A DNA stretch of 64,000 bases. Origin: an uncultured Candidatus Melainabacteria bacterium (GTDB taxonomy: Bacteria > Cyanobacteriota > Vampirovibrionia > Gastranaerophilales > Gastranaerophilaceae). Position 1 is the stretch's first letter. Every line of letters starts with the position of its first letter. The stretch spans positions 62,001-126,000 of the forward strand of contig CAKUZB010000004.1 of assembly GCA_934717745.1 (NCBI GenBank), read 5' to 3'. Under the pieces are notes generated by a model. It ran no database searches. It saw nothing but the letters and a program-made list of their open reading frames with translations, and had not been told where the DNA came from. This document shows, in pieces, positions 27,480 through 37,414 of this stretch. A program made the translations under genes and the position numbers.

Positions 27480-28283
27480 ATGATAATTTTAACTTCACCC
27501 TCTGATATTGCTTTTACGATAAAAGGCTTTTCGGTTTATTACTATGGAATTTGCATGTCCCTTGCGTTGTTGGGTGGATTTTATTTGTCATATTTTATTG
27601 CAAAAAAAGACTACAAGGAAATTGATACAGATATATTATATGATGTCATTACTGTTGCAATAATTGGTGGATTTTTATTTGCAAGGTTGTATTATTGCGG
27701 TGTAAATTTTGCTTATTATTCTCATCATATAAACGAGATTTTTAACTTTAGACAAGGCGGACTGGCAATTCATGGAGGATTGATTGGCGGAGTTATTTTT
27801 GGCTCTGTTTATGCTTATTTTAAGAAATATCCTGTTTTAAAATTAATGGATATATTTGCTTATGGATTACTTTTTGCTCAAGCCATTGGACGCTGGGGAA
27901 ATTTCTTTAATAATGAGGCCTATGGTTTACCAGCACGTAAATTTATCGGAGTTTTTATTCCTGAAGCAAGTAGGATTGCGGGATATGAATTTTATAAATA
28001 TTTTCACCCAACATTTTTATATGAATCTATTTTAAATATTTTGGCTTTATTTGTGTTGTATTTTGTTATAAGAAATCTTAATAATCGCATAGATGGTTTA
28101 ATTTTTGCCGGATATTTGATTTTATATTCGACAATCAGATTTATGGTCGAGGGGCTAAGATTAGATTGTATCGTAAATGTTGGTGCTTTTCATCTTCCTC
28201 AAATAGCCTCTGTCGTAACAATTATTTTTGCTATTTTATTTGTGATTTTATTGCATTTGAAACAAAAAAATAATGCCAAATGA
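27480..28283 (+). CDS. lgt: Prolipoprotein diacylglyceryl transferase
   Basis: A 267-aa inner-membrane enzyme that transfers diacylglycerol from phosphatidylglycerol to the lipobox cysteine. About seven hydrophobic segments are seen. Core motifs are FRQGGLAIHGGLIGG, FAQAIGRWGNFFNNEAYG, HPTFLYES and STIRFMVEGLR. Length is normal. It is co-transcribed with the lipoprotein gene ahead of it, and its last codons form part of a terminator stem. Confidence 0.96.
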   Translation: MIILTSPSDIAFTIKGFSVYYYGICMSLALLGGFYLSYFIAKKDYKEIDTDILYDVITVAIIGGFLFARLYYCGVNFAYYSHHINEIFNFRQGGLAIHGGLIGGVIFGSVYAYFKKYPVLKLMDIFAYGLLFAQAIGRWGNFFNNEAYGLPARKFIGVFIPEASRIAGYEFYKYFHPTFLYESILNILALFVLYFVIRNLNNRIDGLIFAGYLILYSTIRFMVEGLRLDCIVNVGAFHLPQIASVVTIIFAILFVILLHLKQKNNAK

Positions 28284-28302
28284 TATATCATATAATGGCA
28301 TT
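28272..28302. terminator. Intrinsic terminator after lgt
   Basis: AATGCCA pairs with TGGCATT, with an inner ATGATATATCAT dyad, followed by a T-run on the plus strand. The stem begins within the last codons of lgt. A-rich sequence on its left may also let it serve the convergent kinase gene. Confidence 0.75.
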
Positions 28303-28339
28303 TATTTTTTTTAGTCGTTAAATTTTATCTATATTTTAT

Positions 28340-30247
28340 TTATCTTTTTTCAAAAGATATTTCCCAACCGTCTGAGTTTTTATTTTCTGTTTCAATTTGT
28401 TTAACTTCGTTATTTTCAATTTGTTCAGTCGGCATTTCATCTGTATTTTTTTGTGTGTCTTCGTCTTCTACAGGCGGATTGATTGGTAATCTAAAGCCAA
28501 AAGTAGAGCCTTCTCCAAGTTTTGAGTAAACAAAAACTTGACCTTGGTGATGTTTTTCGACTGAAATTTTTACAAGGTGTAAGCCAAGTCCTGTGCCTTT
28601 GATTGAGTGAGTTTGAGTTTCAACTCTAAAGAATCTGTCAAAGACTTTGTCTAAATATTCTTCTGCAATACCTTGTCCTTGGTCTTCTACGCTAACCTCG
28701 ACATAATCGCCTACTCTTGCACGTTCTGCTCTGATTTTAATTCGTTTTCCGTCAGGTGAATATTTTATCGCATTTGACACAATATTAGCAATAACACGTC
28801 TGATACTGTCTTTGTTGAATGGAATTTCCGGTAAGTCCGGCTCTTTTATTACAGAAATTGTCAAGTTGTGTTCTGATGCAAGAATCTTCATCTCATCAAC
28901 TACGTCTTCAATTACAGGCATAATATCTTGTTTTGTTTTTTCAAGTTTAATGTTTTGTGATTCGTATCTTGAAAAGTCTAGAATATCGTTAACCATTCTG
29001 TTTAAACGAATGATTTCTTGATTCATTACACCGATGAATTCTTTTTGAGTATTGAAATCAAAGTCGTTTCCGTAGTTATAAAGAGTATCAATATAACTTC
29101 TAAGGACTGTAACTGGAGTTCTTAATTCGTGCGAAACGTTAGAAATGAAGTGAGAGCGTAAGTTATCCATTTCTTTTTCTTTCGTAACGTCAATTAATAC
29201 GATAATGTAGCCGACATATTCTTTGTTAACTGTGAACATTGGCGACATAACGGCTTTTATAACTCTTTGATTTACCTCAATATTAAATGCTAAAGGACGT
29301 TGCTCCATTATATCCAGTGGAGTGTCTTTAAATTGGTTAATTCTTTCTTTAAAGCACATCTCTCCGTTTGTATCGCAGTATTGTTGAATTTTAGTTTTCA
29401 AAATTTCGTTTGGTTTTACGTCTAGAAGATGTTGGGCATGTTCATTAATTAAAATTACGTTATCGTAATTGTCGCAAACTACAACACCATTTGCAATACA
29501 AGTCAAAATTGCTTCCAATTTATTTTTTTCAAGCGTTAATTGACCGACGTTTTGTTCTTCATATTTATGAAGTCTTGTTGACATGTCATTAAAAGCATCA
29601 AACAGTTGTTTTGCTTCTTTACTCATACCCTGTGATTCAACTTTGATACCAAAAGTGCCTGATGAAATTTGTTTAACCCCGTCTTGTAAAAGTTTTAATT
29701 CTTTTGTTGTAAGAATTGTATGAGCAAGCATTACAAGAACTATTAAGCCCCAAGTTAATGCAAATACCATAATAAGCGAAGTTGTTGTTGTATCAGTAAT
29801 TTCTCCAATAATAGAACCCGATAAACCTACAATTACAGAGCCTACGGTTTGAGATTTTGCACCGTATTTTAAAATCATAGGCGAACTAACAACAATTTTT
29901 GCAGTTTCTGCTCTTTTTGCGTAATCTTCTTCGCTTGAATAGATTGTTCTTGAGTCTACATCTTTAAATTCAATAAACGCAATGTCATCATTACTGCCTA
30001 ATATTGACAACGAATGAGAACGTAAAGTGTCGTATTTGCTTAATTCCGGAATATCTTTTGTTATTTCAACAGATTCTATAGCAAGTGTTTTTGAGATAAT
30101 TTGCCCAAAGTTTTTGTAACCAAAATCAAGGTCTTTTTTAATTTTATTTACGGCAAAACAAGTAAGACAAAGCATTACTATCGTAGTCGATAGTAACCCT
30201 AAAATAATCAGACGATTTTGAGTTGTCATACTTTTTATCCCATTCAT
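28340..30247 (-). CDS. Membrane sensor histidine kinase, PhoR/WalK-like
   Basis: A 635-aa kinase. TM1 is near residues 13-35, a periplasmic sensor loop covers 36-155, TM2 is near 156-178, HAMP near 180-230, and a PAS-like domain near 241-355 (GVVVCDNYDNVILINEHAQ). His373 lies in HFISNVSHELRTPVTVLRS. The ATPase has NIVSNAIKYSPDGK, EDQGQGI and GTGLGLHL. The acidic tail after residue 585 is unusual. TM-sensor-TM-HAMP-PAS-HisKA is the layout of PhoR and WalK. No response regulator is adjacent. It lies 43 nt after scpB and may be read from that operon. A second in-frame ATG at 30229 is possible. Confidence 0.92.
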   Translation of the reverse strand: MNGIKSMTTQNRLIILGLLSTTIVMLCLTCFAVNKIKKDLDFGYKNFGQIISKTLAIESVEITKDIPELSKYDTLRSHSLSILGSNDDIAFIEFKDVDSRTIYSSEEDYAKRAETAKIVVSSPMILKYGAKSQTVGSVIVGLSGSIIGEITDTTTTSLIMVFALTWGLIVLVMLAHTILTTKELKLLQDGVKQISSGTFGIKVESQGMSKEAKQLFDAFNDMSTRLHKYEEQNVGQLTLEKNKLEAILTCIANGVVVCDNYDNVILINEHAQHLLDVKPNEILKTKIQQYCDTNGEMCFKERINQFKDTPLDIMEQRPLAFNIEVNQRVIKAVMSPMFTVNKEYVGYIIVLIDVTKEKEMDNLRSHFISNVSHELRTPVTVLRSYIDTLYNYGNDFDFNTQKEFIGVMNQEIIRLNRMVNDILDFSRYESQNIKLEKTKQDIMPVIEDVVDEMKILASEHNLTISVIKEPDLPEIPFNKDSIRRVIANIVSNAIKYSPDGKRIKIRAERARVGDYVEVSVEDQGQGIAEEYLDKVFDRFFRVETQTHSIKGTGLGLHLVKISVEKHHQGQVFVYSKLGEGSTFGFRLPINPPVEDEDTQKNTDEMPTEQIENNEVKQIETENKNSDGWEISFEKR

Positions 30248-30290
30248 ATATAAATTATATCATGCACGAAGATAATGGGCAAATAATATT

Positions 30291-30848
30291 TTAAACTGTT
30301 TCGGTAGCATTTTTAGTTTCTAAAATTGCAGTTGGTTCATCATCGTCAGTAATGCCTTTGTCTACTTCCAAAATCTTAGCAAGAGTTTTTGCATCACCTT
30401 TTAATTTAAAGTATTCCGCAAATTTCGGAGTAGTTTTAATATTAAAAGAACGCCCGTTTTTATCTTTGTGTCTTGAAATTAAATCCATATCTAAAAGGAC
30501 TTTTACGTGCTCATAGGCATTTGCACCACGAATTTCTTTCAAATAAGATTGTCTGATTGGCTCTTTTAATGCGATAACTGTTAAAGTTTTTAGTACAGCA
30601 GGTTTTAAATCAACAGGGCAAAGTTTTTCAACAATGTCCATGTGTTCGGCTTTCACTTGTAAAATATATCCGTTTTCGTCATCAATTTCTAAAGCACCTT
30701 CTCTTGCAGAATAATCCATAATAAGTTCCAGCATTGCTTCTTCAATGCGGTCATTATCTTCTCCTAATATTTCTGCAATTTCTTCTGTTTGAAGTGCTTT
30801 TCCGGTTGTAAAAAGTACGGCTTCAATTCTAGCCTTCAGTTGTTCCAT
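30291..30848 (-). CDS. scpB: Segregation and condensation protein B
   Basis: A 185-aa kleisin-associated winged-helix subunit of the SMC condensin. Tandem winged helices are visible: LKARIEAVLFTTGKALQTEEIAEIL at the start, PAVLKTLTVIALKEPIRQSYLKEIRG near residue 83, and SRHKDKNGRSFNIKTTPKFAEYF near 125. Its start overlaps the end of scpA by 20 nt. Confidence 0.95.
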   Translation of the reverse strand: MEQLKARIEAVLFTTGKALQTEEIAEILGEDNDRIEEAMLELIMDYSAREGALEIDDENGYILQVKAEHMDIVEKLCPVDLKPAVLKTLTVIALKEPIRQSYLKEIRGANAYEHVKVLLDMDLISRHKDKNGRSFNIKTTPKFAEYFKLKGDAKTLAKILEVDKGITDDDEPTAILETKNATETV

Positions 30849-31602
30849 CTGCTTTCACCACGTATAAATCTGAATAAAAATTGTCTTGTTCCAAGTCGCA
30901 TTTGCCGTCTGCGGTTAAAAATAATACCGCAATGTATGCTGAAACTTTATCCATACCAATTGAAACAAGTTCATTAATTTCAACTTTTTCTTCTTTTATG
31001 AATATTTTTTCTAATTTTGCTTGAATTGCAAGTACAGAATTTTCAATAAATTCTTCGTGTGCAATATTTACAATATCTTCTGCTGTTAAGTTTGCATAAG
31101 AACGAACATGTCTTTTTGCTCTTTCTTGTGCTTGTTTTAGTGAATGTTTCTTTTCTAATTTGTGATAAAACTCTAATTGTCTAATCAAATCTTGCAACGT
31201 AACGTTACGATTTCGATTTAATTTTACGCTAGAACGTCTTTGTAAAACCTCACTAAAAGAAATAACATTGTTTGTTGGAGGTGTATAATCTTCAATGATA
31301 GCATCATCTTCAAACCTGTCATCTTCAATGTATTCCTCTGTAAAATCGTCCATTGTGATTCCGGCAAGAACATTTGATTTGATTTTTAATAGAATAGAAG
31401 CAAACAATAATGTTGTGCTTGTTGTTCTAAGGTTTTGTGCTTTCATCTCGAATAAGTGCGACAAATATTTATCTGTAACATCAATAATATCAATGTTCCA
31501 AGGGTCAATTTTACCTGATTTTGCCATTTGCACAAGGATTTCAATACCCTCTGCTTGTTGCGGTTTATGTTCTAAGTTATTATAAATAAATGCTTCTGCC
31601 AT
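30829..31602 (-). CDS. scpA: Segregation and condensation protein A (kleisin)
   Basis: A 257-aa kleisin that bridges the two heads of the Smc dimer. IEILVQMAKSGKIDPWNIDIIDVTDKYL near residue 20 and ATTLLFASILLKIKSN-type helix (residues about 62-75) form the Smc-neck binding part. The C-terminal winged helix ends in VSAYIAVLFLTADGKCDLEQ. It lies 3 nt after smc and overlaps scpB, so the whole condensin is encoded together. Confidence 0.95.
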   Translation of the reverse strand: MAEAFIYNNLEHKPQQAEGIEILVQMAKSGKIDPWNIDIIDVTDKYLSHLFEMKAQNLRTTSTTLLFASILLKIKSNVLAGITMDDFTEEYIEDDRFEDDAIIEDYTPPTNNVISFSEVLQRRSSVKLNRNRNVTLQDLIRQLEFYHKLEKKHSLKQAQERAKRHVRSYANLTAEDIVNIAHEEFIENSVLAIQAKLEKIFIKEEKVEINELVSIGMDKVSAYIAVLFLTADGKCDLEQDNFYSDLYVVKADGTTEG

Positions 31603-31605
31603 AAT

Positions 31606-34600
31606 CTATTTCTCGTCGTTTAACAGTCCTGTTATTTTTGTGATACCTTTTTCTTTTTGAGTAACCCCAACTATCCTATCTCCTGATTGTATCATAGGTT
31701 TACGGTGGCTAACTACTATAAATTGCGTATTTTTCGATTGTTGTACAATCAAATTAGCCAATTTTTCAACGTTAATACCATCTAAACTTTGGTCAACTTC
31801 GTCAAAGGCGTAAAATGGTGCAGGCAGGTATTTTTGAATTGCAAATACAAATGCAAGTGCTGTGATTGATTTTTCGCCTCCTGACATACTTTCCAATCTT
31901 TGCAATTTTTTATCTCTTGGTTGAGCATCGATTGTTAAACCGCCTTGGAATGGTTCTTCAGGGTTTTCTAAAATTAATGTACCCTCACCGCCGGCTAATT
32001 CTCTGAAAACTTCCTTGAAGTGAATGTTTATGTTGTTGTAAGTTTTCATAAACGCTTCTTTCTTCAATTGTTCGTAGCCGTCCATACGCTCAAGGATTTG
32101 TTTGCGTTCTTTTGAAAGTGTTTCGATTTGTTCTTTCATTTCTGTTTGACGGTTTAAAACTCTTTCGTATTCGTCAATTGCACGCATATTTACTGCTCCG
32201 AGTTCGTCCATTTTCTTTTGAAGTCTTTGGATTTTTGATGTAATTTCTTCAATAGAAATTGTTGACGGCTCTAGGTTTTCAATTTTTAAGCCTGAGGCTT
32301 CAAGTTCTTGTCTTGCAGTTTCTAATTGTGGTTCAAGTTCACGTCTTCTTGCTTTGAAAGACTCTACTTGTTCTGCTATTTTTTCAATATCTGATTCTTT
32401 TAAGTGTTTTTGTTTTTCAAGTTCAAGGACTTCGCCATTAATTTTATCTCTTTCTTGTAAAAGTTCTTTTAATTGGCTTGTAATAACCTCAATATCATCG
32501 TTTAAGGCTTCTAATTGTTCGTTCAGACGTACAATTTCTTCTTTTGCGATATTTTTATCTGAGTTATATTTTTCGTTATTCTTTTTGATATTTGTGATTT
32601 CTTCATAACGAGTGTTTATAATTGATTCGTCGAAAGAAATTTCTCGGTTAAATTCATTGATTGCGTTATTTGCAGTCATTTTGTTTAATTCTAAGTGTTT
32701 TATATCGCTTTCAACCGCTTCAGTTTTTTCTTTTAATTCTTTTAAAGTGTCGCTATCAATCATTTTTTCTACTTCTTCAATTTCTGATTGAATATCAAGA
32801 AGTATTGAATGAAGTTCAATATCACGTTCTTCAAGTTTATCAAGTTTATTTGAAATTTTTTCTACGTTTGGCGATTCTGTTTTGATAAAATCAGTTGTTT
32901 CTTTTAATTTTGTTTCACTTTCTTCTGCGTTTGTCATGAAACGTTTAAAGTCGGCTTTTGCTTCGCTTAAGGCAGTAATTGTTTCTGAATAATCCATTCT
33001 AACTTTTGACAATTTATTTTCAATGTTAGATTTTTCTTCTATTGATTTAGCATAGGCTTCATCTAATTCTTTTTGTTTGATTTTTAATTTTTCAAGTTCA
33101 ACGTCATCGTTTTGGCTGAATTTTGGACCGGAACGTCTTGCTTTACCGCCGGTAATAGAACCTGTTTTTTCGTAAATTTCACCGCTTAGAGTAACCATAC
33201 GATATTTACCCATAAGTTTTCTTGCAACATTTTCGTTTTCAACAACAAGTGTTTCTCCGACTGCGTAGAAAAAGGCGTCTAAATACAGGTCATCAAAATC
33301 AATCAAATTAATTGCAAAATCAACTACACCTGATTCTTTTGGTAAATTCAAACTTGTAGGGCATTTTCTAATTTTGTTTAATGGTACAAATGTCGCTCTG
33401 CCTGCACCACTTGATTTTAAGACTTCAATTGCTGATGATGCTACATATTCGTTTTCTACAACGATGTGTTCCATTCTTCCGCCGATTGCGGTTTCCAAAG
33501 CAAGTGCATATTCTTTATCAACAGTACCTAATTTTACGATTGGTGCATGAACACCTTTTATATTTGAACTCATTACATATTCAACTGCGTAATTTGAATT
33601 TGCTTGTTGAACTTCTTTTTGAGTTTGCAACTTAGTTATGCTTTTATATAAAGCATTTTTTTGGAAGTTGATGTCTTCAATTTCGTTTTTGTTTGTTTGA
33701 GTGTCGTTCATTAATTTTGTTTGAACGATTTTTAAATCTTCAATTTCTTTCTCAAGATTTTTAATTTCTAATTCACGTTTGTCTTTTTCTGTGTCAAATT
33801 CGGATTTGAATTTTTCAAGCATTTCAAGAGTCTGACGTGATTGTTCAAGTTTTTCTTTTAGATTTTTTAAGTCATTTTCTAAAGGTAATTTTTCTTGAAG
33901 AAGTTTGTTTTCAGTATCTTTTAACTCATCTTTTTTATTTCTTAATGCGTTAATTTTTTCGACATATTGGTCTGCGGTTTGATTAAGACCTGTCATTTCT
34001 TCTAGAATTTTCTTTAATTCTTCATTCTTAGTTTTTATATCATTTTCAATGATTTGAATTTCGTCATTTTTAAGACCAATTTTTAATTTTGTGTCTTCAA
34101 TTTTTTTCTTTTGGTTTTCAATACCGTTTTTAGCATTTTCAATTTGTTTTAATCCATCTGAAATTTGCTTTTCAGCATAAGTAATTGCATTGTTCTTTCT
34201 ATCAATTGAACCTTTTAATTCTTCGGCTTTTCTTTGAAGTTCAATTTGTTTATCTTCACCTTTTTCTTTCGCTTCTTTTGCAACTTGGTCATATTTTTCT
34301 TTGATAAGTTTTAATTTTTCGCTGGTATCTGTAAGTTCAACTTCAGCAAGTTTTTTCTTTTTTCCAAACTCAAGTATATTTTCGTGGGCTTTTTCAAGGT
34401 TTCTTTTAATATCAAAGAATTTTACAGCATTAATTTGACTTTCGTAGCCTGCCTTTTCTTCTTTGTATTTTTGATATTTTAATGCAACTTCTCTTTCTTC
34501 TTCCAATTGTTGCATTCTGCCTTCAATCTCTGTCAAAATAAAGTTTGTTTTTTCGACTCTGTCTTCAACAGTATCAAGTTCTTTCTTTGCCTTGTCTATT

Positions 34601-35103
34601 TTTGTGTTGAAATCATCAACTCCGGAAATTTCGTCGATAATCTTTCTTCTATCGCAAGGTGTACTGTTTGTGATTGTCATAACGTCGGCTTGCATGATAA
34701 CGTTGTAACTATTTGGGGTGATGTTGTATTTTTCCAGTAGTAAATGTACATCTGTTAAGGTTGAAACGCTGTCGTTAATGTAGAAAGTGCTTAAATATTG
34801 ACCATTTGAGGCTTTTTTAAGTCTTCTTGCAACAGAAAAATCAGGTTCGTTTTCAAGTCCTGAGAATGTAACCTTAACTTTTGCTTCGTTTTTATTTGTG
34901 TAGGTAGAAATCAAATGCCCAAGTCTTTCGGCACGTAGGGTTCTGGTTGTGGCAAGACCAAGTGCGAACAATACACTGTCAATGATATTGCTCTTTCCTG
35001 AACCGTTTGGACCTGAAATAGTTGTAAAACCTTCAAGTAGAGGTAAATCAACTTTTCTTGCCATCGACTTAAAATTATCAATTTCAAGTTGTTTTATGTA
35101 CAT
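31606..35103 (-). CDS. smc: Chromosome segregation protein SMC
   Basis: A 1165-aa condensin ATPase. Walker A GPNGSGKSN is near residues 31-39, long coiled coils cover about 165-480 and 660-970, and the hinge lies between (GVHAPIVKLGTVDKEYALALE; GRATFVPLNKI). The C-terminal head has the signature MSGGEKSITALAF and Walker B FYAFDEVDQSLDG. The ATG at 35103 is chosen over a TTG at 35115 because TAGGA then serves as ribosome site and the protein begins MYIKQLEIDNFKS as usual. First gene of smc-scpA-scpB. Confidence 0.97.
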   Translation of the reverse strand: MYIKQLEIDNFKSMARKVDLPLLEGFTTISGPNGSGKSNIIDSVLFALGLATTRTLRAERLGHLISTYTNKNEAKVKVTFSGLENEPDFSVARRLKKASNGQYLSTFYINDSVSTLTDVHLLLEKYNITPNSYNVIMQADVMTITNSTPCDRRKIIDEISGVDDFNTKIDKAKKELDTVEDRVEKTNFILTEIEGRMQQLEEEREVALKYQKYKEEKAGYESQINAVKFFDIKRNLEKAHENILEFGKKKKLAEVELTDTSEKLKLIKEKYDQVAKEAKEKGEDKQIELQRKAEELKGSIDRKNNAITYAEKQISDGLKQIENAKNGIENQKKKIEDTKLKIGLKNDEIQIIENDIKTKNEELKKILEEMTGLNQTADQYVEKINALRNKKDELKDTENKLLQEKLPLENDLKNLKEKLEQSRQTLEMLEKFKSEFDTEKDKRELEIKNLEKEIEDLKIVQTKLMNDTQTNKNEIEDINFQKNALYKSITKLQTQKEVQQANSNYAVEYVMSSNIKGVHAPIVKLGTVDKEYALALETAIGGRMEHIVVENEYVASSAIEVLKSSGAGRATFVPLNKIRKCPTSLNLPKESGVVDFAINLIDFDDLYLDAFFYAVGETLVVENENVARKLMGKYRMVTLSGEIYEKTGSITGGKARRSGPKFSQNDDVELEKLKIKQKELDEAYAKSIEEKSNIENKLSKVRMDYSETITALSEAKADFKRFMTNAEESETKLKETTDFIKTESPNVEKISNKLDKLEERDIELHSILLDIQSEIEEVEKMIDSDTLKELKEKTEAVESDIKHLELNKMTANNAINEFNREISFDESIINTRYEEITNIKKNNEKYNSDKNIAKEEIVRLNEQLEALNDDIEVITSQLKELLQERDKINGEVLELEKQKHLKESDIEKIAEQVESFKARRRELEPQLETARQELEASGLKIENLEPSTISIEEITSKIQRLQKKMDELGAVNMRAIDEYERVLNRQTEMKEQIETLSKERKQILERMDGYEQLKKEAFMKTYNNINIHFKEVFRELAGGEGTLILENPEEPFQGGLTIDAQPRDKKLQRLESMSGGEKSITALAFVFAIQKYLPAPFYAFDEVDQSLDGINVEKLANLIVQQSKNTQFIVVSHRKPMIQSGDRIVGVTQKEKGITKITGLLNDEK

Positions 35104-35162
35104 ATTCCTACCCAAGTATACTTTGTTTTATTAAATAACAATAACAAGGGCATGTCAAATCA

Positions 35163-35606
35163 TTAAGATTTTTTCATTACTTTTTCAAAAACTTCCGAAA
35201 ATGAAATTATTGGTTCAAGTCTGTATCCACAATTTTTTGAAAGAGAACCGCCCATCATAAAAAGTTCCTCTTGAGGGTAACGCCTGCAAATTGCAGGACG
35301 GTTTCTGTGTATTTTACATTTTTTTGTAACTTCGTCTTGCATTGTACACGAAAAAATTAATCCAATTTCATCTTTGTCAATGACTTCTAAATAGGTGTAA
35401 AAACTGTGTAAAAGTTGCAATCTCTCAAACGTTTTTTCGTCTTTGATTACATTTTTACCATGTTTTACATAAATATGTTTGCAACATTCTCCGCAACATT
35501 TACACTTTCCTGTTCTGTAGTAATGTTTTCTTAAAATTTTTGTATATATAAATTTTTTCAAAATTTTTGCATAATGATAAGTTTTTACGATGAACGTTGA
35601 ATACAT
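35163..35606 (-). CDS. YkgJ-type cysteine-cluster protein
   Basis: A 147-aa protein with the CxCxxCCxxC-type cluster GKCKCCGECCKH near residues 33-44, then SCTMQDEVTKKCKIHRNRPAICRRYP and a final Cys near residue 126. This matches the YkgJ / zinc-or-iron chelate family (UPF0153), proposed to bind zinc or an Fe-S cluster; function is unknown. It overlaps the upstream TPR gene by 22 nt and is followed by smc after 59 nt. Confidence 0.85.
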   Translation of the reverse strand: MYSTFIVKTYHYAKILKKFIYTKILRKHYYRTGKCKCCGECCKHIYVKHGKNVIKDEKTFERLQLLHSFYTYLEVIDKDEIGLIFSCTMQDEVTKKCKIHRNRPAICRRYPQEELFMMGGSLSKNCGYRLEPIISFSEVFEKVMKKS

Positions 35607-36799
35607 ACACCCAACTTTCTTTTTGCATCGGTATATTCTAAAGAACCATTTTGAGATAAAACTAAAATTCTTGCGTAATATTTTGATGCTTCTTCAAAAT
35701 TTCTTGCTTCAAGAAGTTCTCTGCCAACTTTTTGGCAACTTTCAATTATTTTTCTTTCAGGATTTAAGTATATTTCAATTTTTTTAATTAAATCACCATA
35801 ATTTTCTTGTTCTTTTGGCGATAAAATTATATAATTTACAAATTCTGCAAGTGCTTTGAAGTAATCGCAATTCGCAAATGCTTCTTTTGCGTATTCAAGG
35901 TGTCTTGAAGATAAATACGGATTTGCATTTAATACAGGCTTAATTTTTTGACATCTTGATAAAACCTTGTTGTATTCGTTTAAATTATTCATAACAAGGT
36001 TTCCATAGCGTGTGTAGAAGCAAAATGCGTAGTCATATTGCTGTAAAATATCATAAGATAATGCAAGATTACTCAAAATCTTTGTGTAATGCGGGTCTAA
36101 ATAAAAGGCATGAGTCCAATGTTTGATTGCTTCTTCAAAATTTTTATCTGTATAATATAATGAGCCTAAGTTTAAATGGATTTTTGAAAAAGTCGGACAA
36201 TATCCTACTGCTCTTTTGTAACATTTCAGAGCGGACATGTTATCTTTTACGGTTTGATACTGAACTCCTAATTTTAAGTAATCATTACCGAGTTTTTTGT
36301 TTCGGTCTACTTTTTGTTTTATTTTTAAATATTTTTCACTATTTTTATCTTGAGCATATTTTAAATATTTTTCGTAATAAATGAATGCTTCCAGATTCAT
36401 TTTTTTTAACGTATAAGCAACCGCCAAATTTAAATTTGCGGTGGGTTCTTCAGGCATAGAAACAAGTGAAGCCAACCAGTAGCCTATTGCGGTTTCAATT
36501 TTATTTTTTTTATAGTAATAATTTCCTAAATTAATAAATGCATTTGAATTCATCGGGTCAATATCAATTGCTTTGTTCCAATATTCAATCGCAGTTTGAA
36601 ATTTTTCTAATTTTTCAAAACAATTACCCATTTTTACGTAAATGTCAGAATCTGAAGTGTATAAAAGCATATCAGTATAAATCTTTAATGCTTGAGAATA
36701 ATTTCCTTCGTCATAAAGTTTTTTTGCAACTGATGCTAAATCACCCCGAGTATCCTCGTTGCTGGTAATTATTTGTTTTGAGTCTTGCAATTCTGTCAT
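35585..36799 (-). CDS. Cytoplasmic TPR-repeat protein
   Basis: A 404-aa protein made of tetratricopeptide repeats (YSQALKIYTDMLLYTSDSD, FQTAIEYWNKAIDIDPMNS, FEEAIKHWTHAFYLDPHYT, YDYAFCFYTRYGNLV). There is no signal peptide or membrane segment, so it is a cytoplasmic scaffold or adaptor. Partners are unknown. The preceding 125-aa gene ends 15 nt before its ATG, and its end overlaps the YkgJ-type gene, so the three are probably one transcript. Confidence 0.88.
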   Translation of the reverse strand: MTELQDSKQIITSNEDTRGDLASVAKKLYDEGNYSQALKIYTDMLLYTSDSDIYVKMGNCFEKLEKFQTAIEYWNKAIDIDPMNSNAFINLGNYYYKKNKIETAIGYWLASLVSMPEEPTANLNLAVAYTLKKMNLEAFIYYEKYLKYAQDKNSEKYLKIKQKVDRNKKLGNDYLKLGVQYQTVKDNMSALKCYKRAVGYCPTFSKIHLNLGSLYYTDKNFEEAIKHWTHAFYLDPHYTKILSNLALSYDILQQYDYAFCFYTRYGNLVMNNLNEYNKVLSRCQKIKPVLNANPYLSSRHLEYAKEAFANCDYFKALAEFVNYIILSPKEQENYGDLIKKIEIYLNPERKIIESCQKVGRELLEARNFEEASKYYARILVLSQNGSLEYTDAKRKLGVCIQRSS

Positions 36800-36813
36800 A
36801 TACTAATTATATA

Positions 36814-37191
36814 TTATAGCATATTAAATTCAATATCTTTTAAGAAATCTTCATTATCAAGTAAATCTTCTGCTAATTTTTTAGTATCATCAACAGCAAA
36901 AGGATCTGCTATGCCATTGTTAAATAATTCTTCAACTCTGGCATTATATGATGTATCGTCCATGCCTGCAAGAGCAATTTTTGTGAAATAGTTTACATCT
37001 TGTTCTCTTTGATACAAGTAATATGCGTCGGTTGAAATAGAACTAATATCAACAAAGTTATATTTTGCTTCTTTGACATAAGGGTTATTGTTGCTAATAG
37101 GGTTTGTAACAACGCTACCAACATCATTTTGTCCATTCAATCGGGTATTAATTAATTCGTTATTATCGTTATTATTTATACCATTAATCAT
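36814..37191 (-). CDS. Hypothetical protein, possibly FlgM-like
   Basis: A 125-aa protein with an Asn-rich, probably disordered N-terminal 45 residues, then VDISSISTDAYYLYQRE, ARVEELFNNGI and AVDDTKKLAEDLLDNEDFL. The order (xDISS...A, then an R/K-xxEL helix, G, VD, xxAxxLL) recalls the anti-sigma factor FlgM, but the spacing is longer and no flagellar gene is nearby, so this is only a suggestion. It heads the TPR/YkgJ-type transcript. Confidence 0.6.
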   Translation of the reverse strand: MINGINNNDNNELINTRLNGQNDVGSVVTNPISNNNPYVKEAKYNFVDISSISTDAYYLYQREQDVNYFTKIALAGMDDTSYNARVEELFNNGIADPFAVDDTKKLAEDLLDNEDFLKDIEFNML

Positions 37192-37414
37192 ATTACTTTT
37201 TCTCCCAAGTACACTCTAATTATGAATGATAACTTGCAATTTGTTATCAACTATTTGATGTATGTTTTTATCCATAAATCTTATTACATTGTTATTTTTA
37301 TACATGTTTTCATGATTTTCACCGACCATATGATGTATATTCATAAATAGTAATATCTTATTGATTATTATGTTTATTTTTAATAAATTATAATTATATA
37401 GAAAGAAGGTTTAG

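Noticed and set aside
37192..37414. T-box or other riboswitch in front of serS
   Set aside because: Short AT-rich dyads exist (for example GATAAC/GTTATC), but no T-box sequence, specifier stem or terminator/antiterminator pair can be found.
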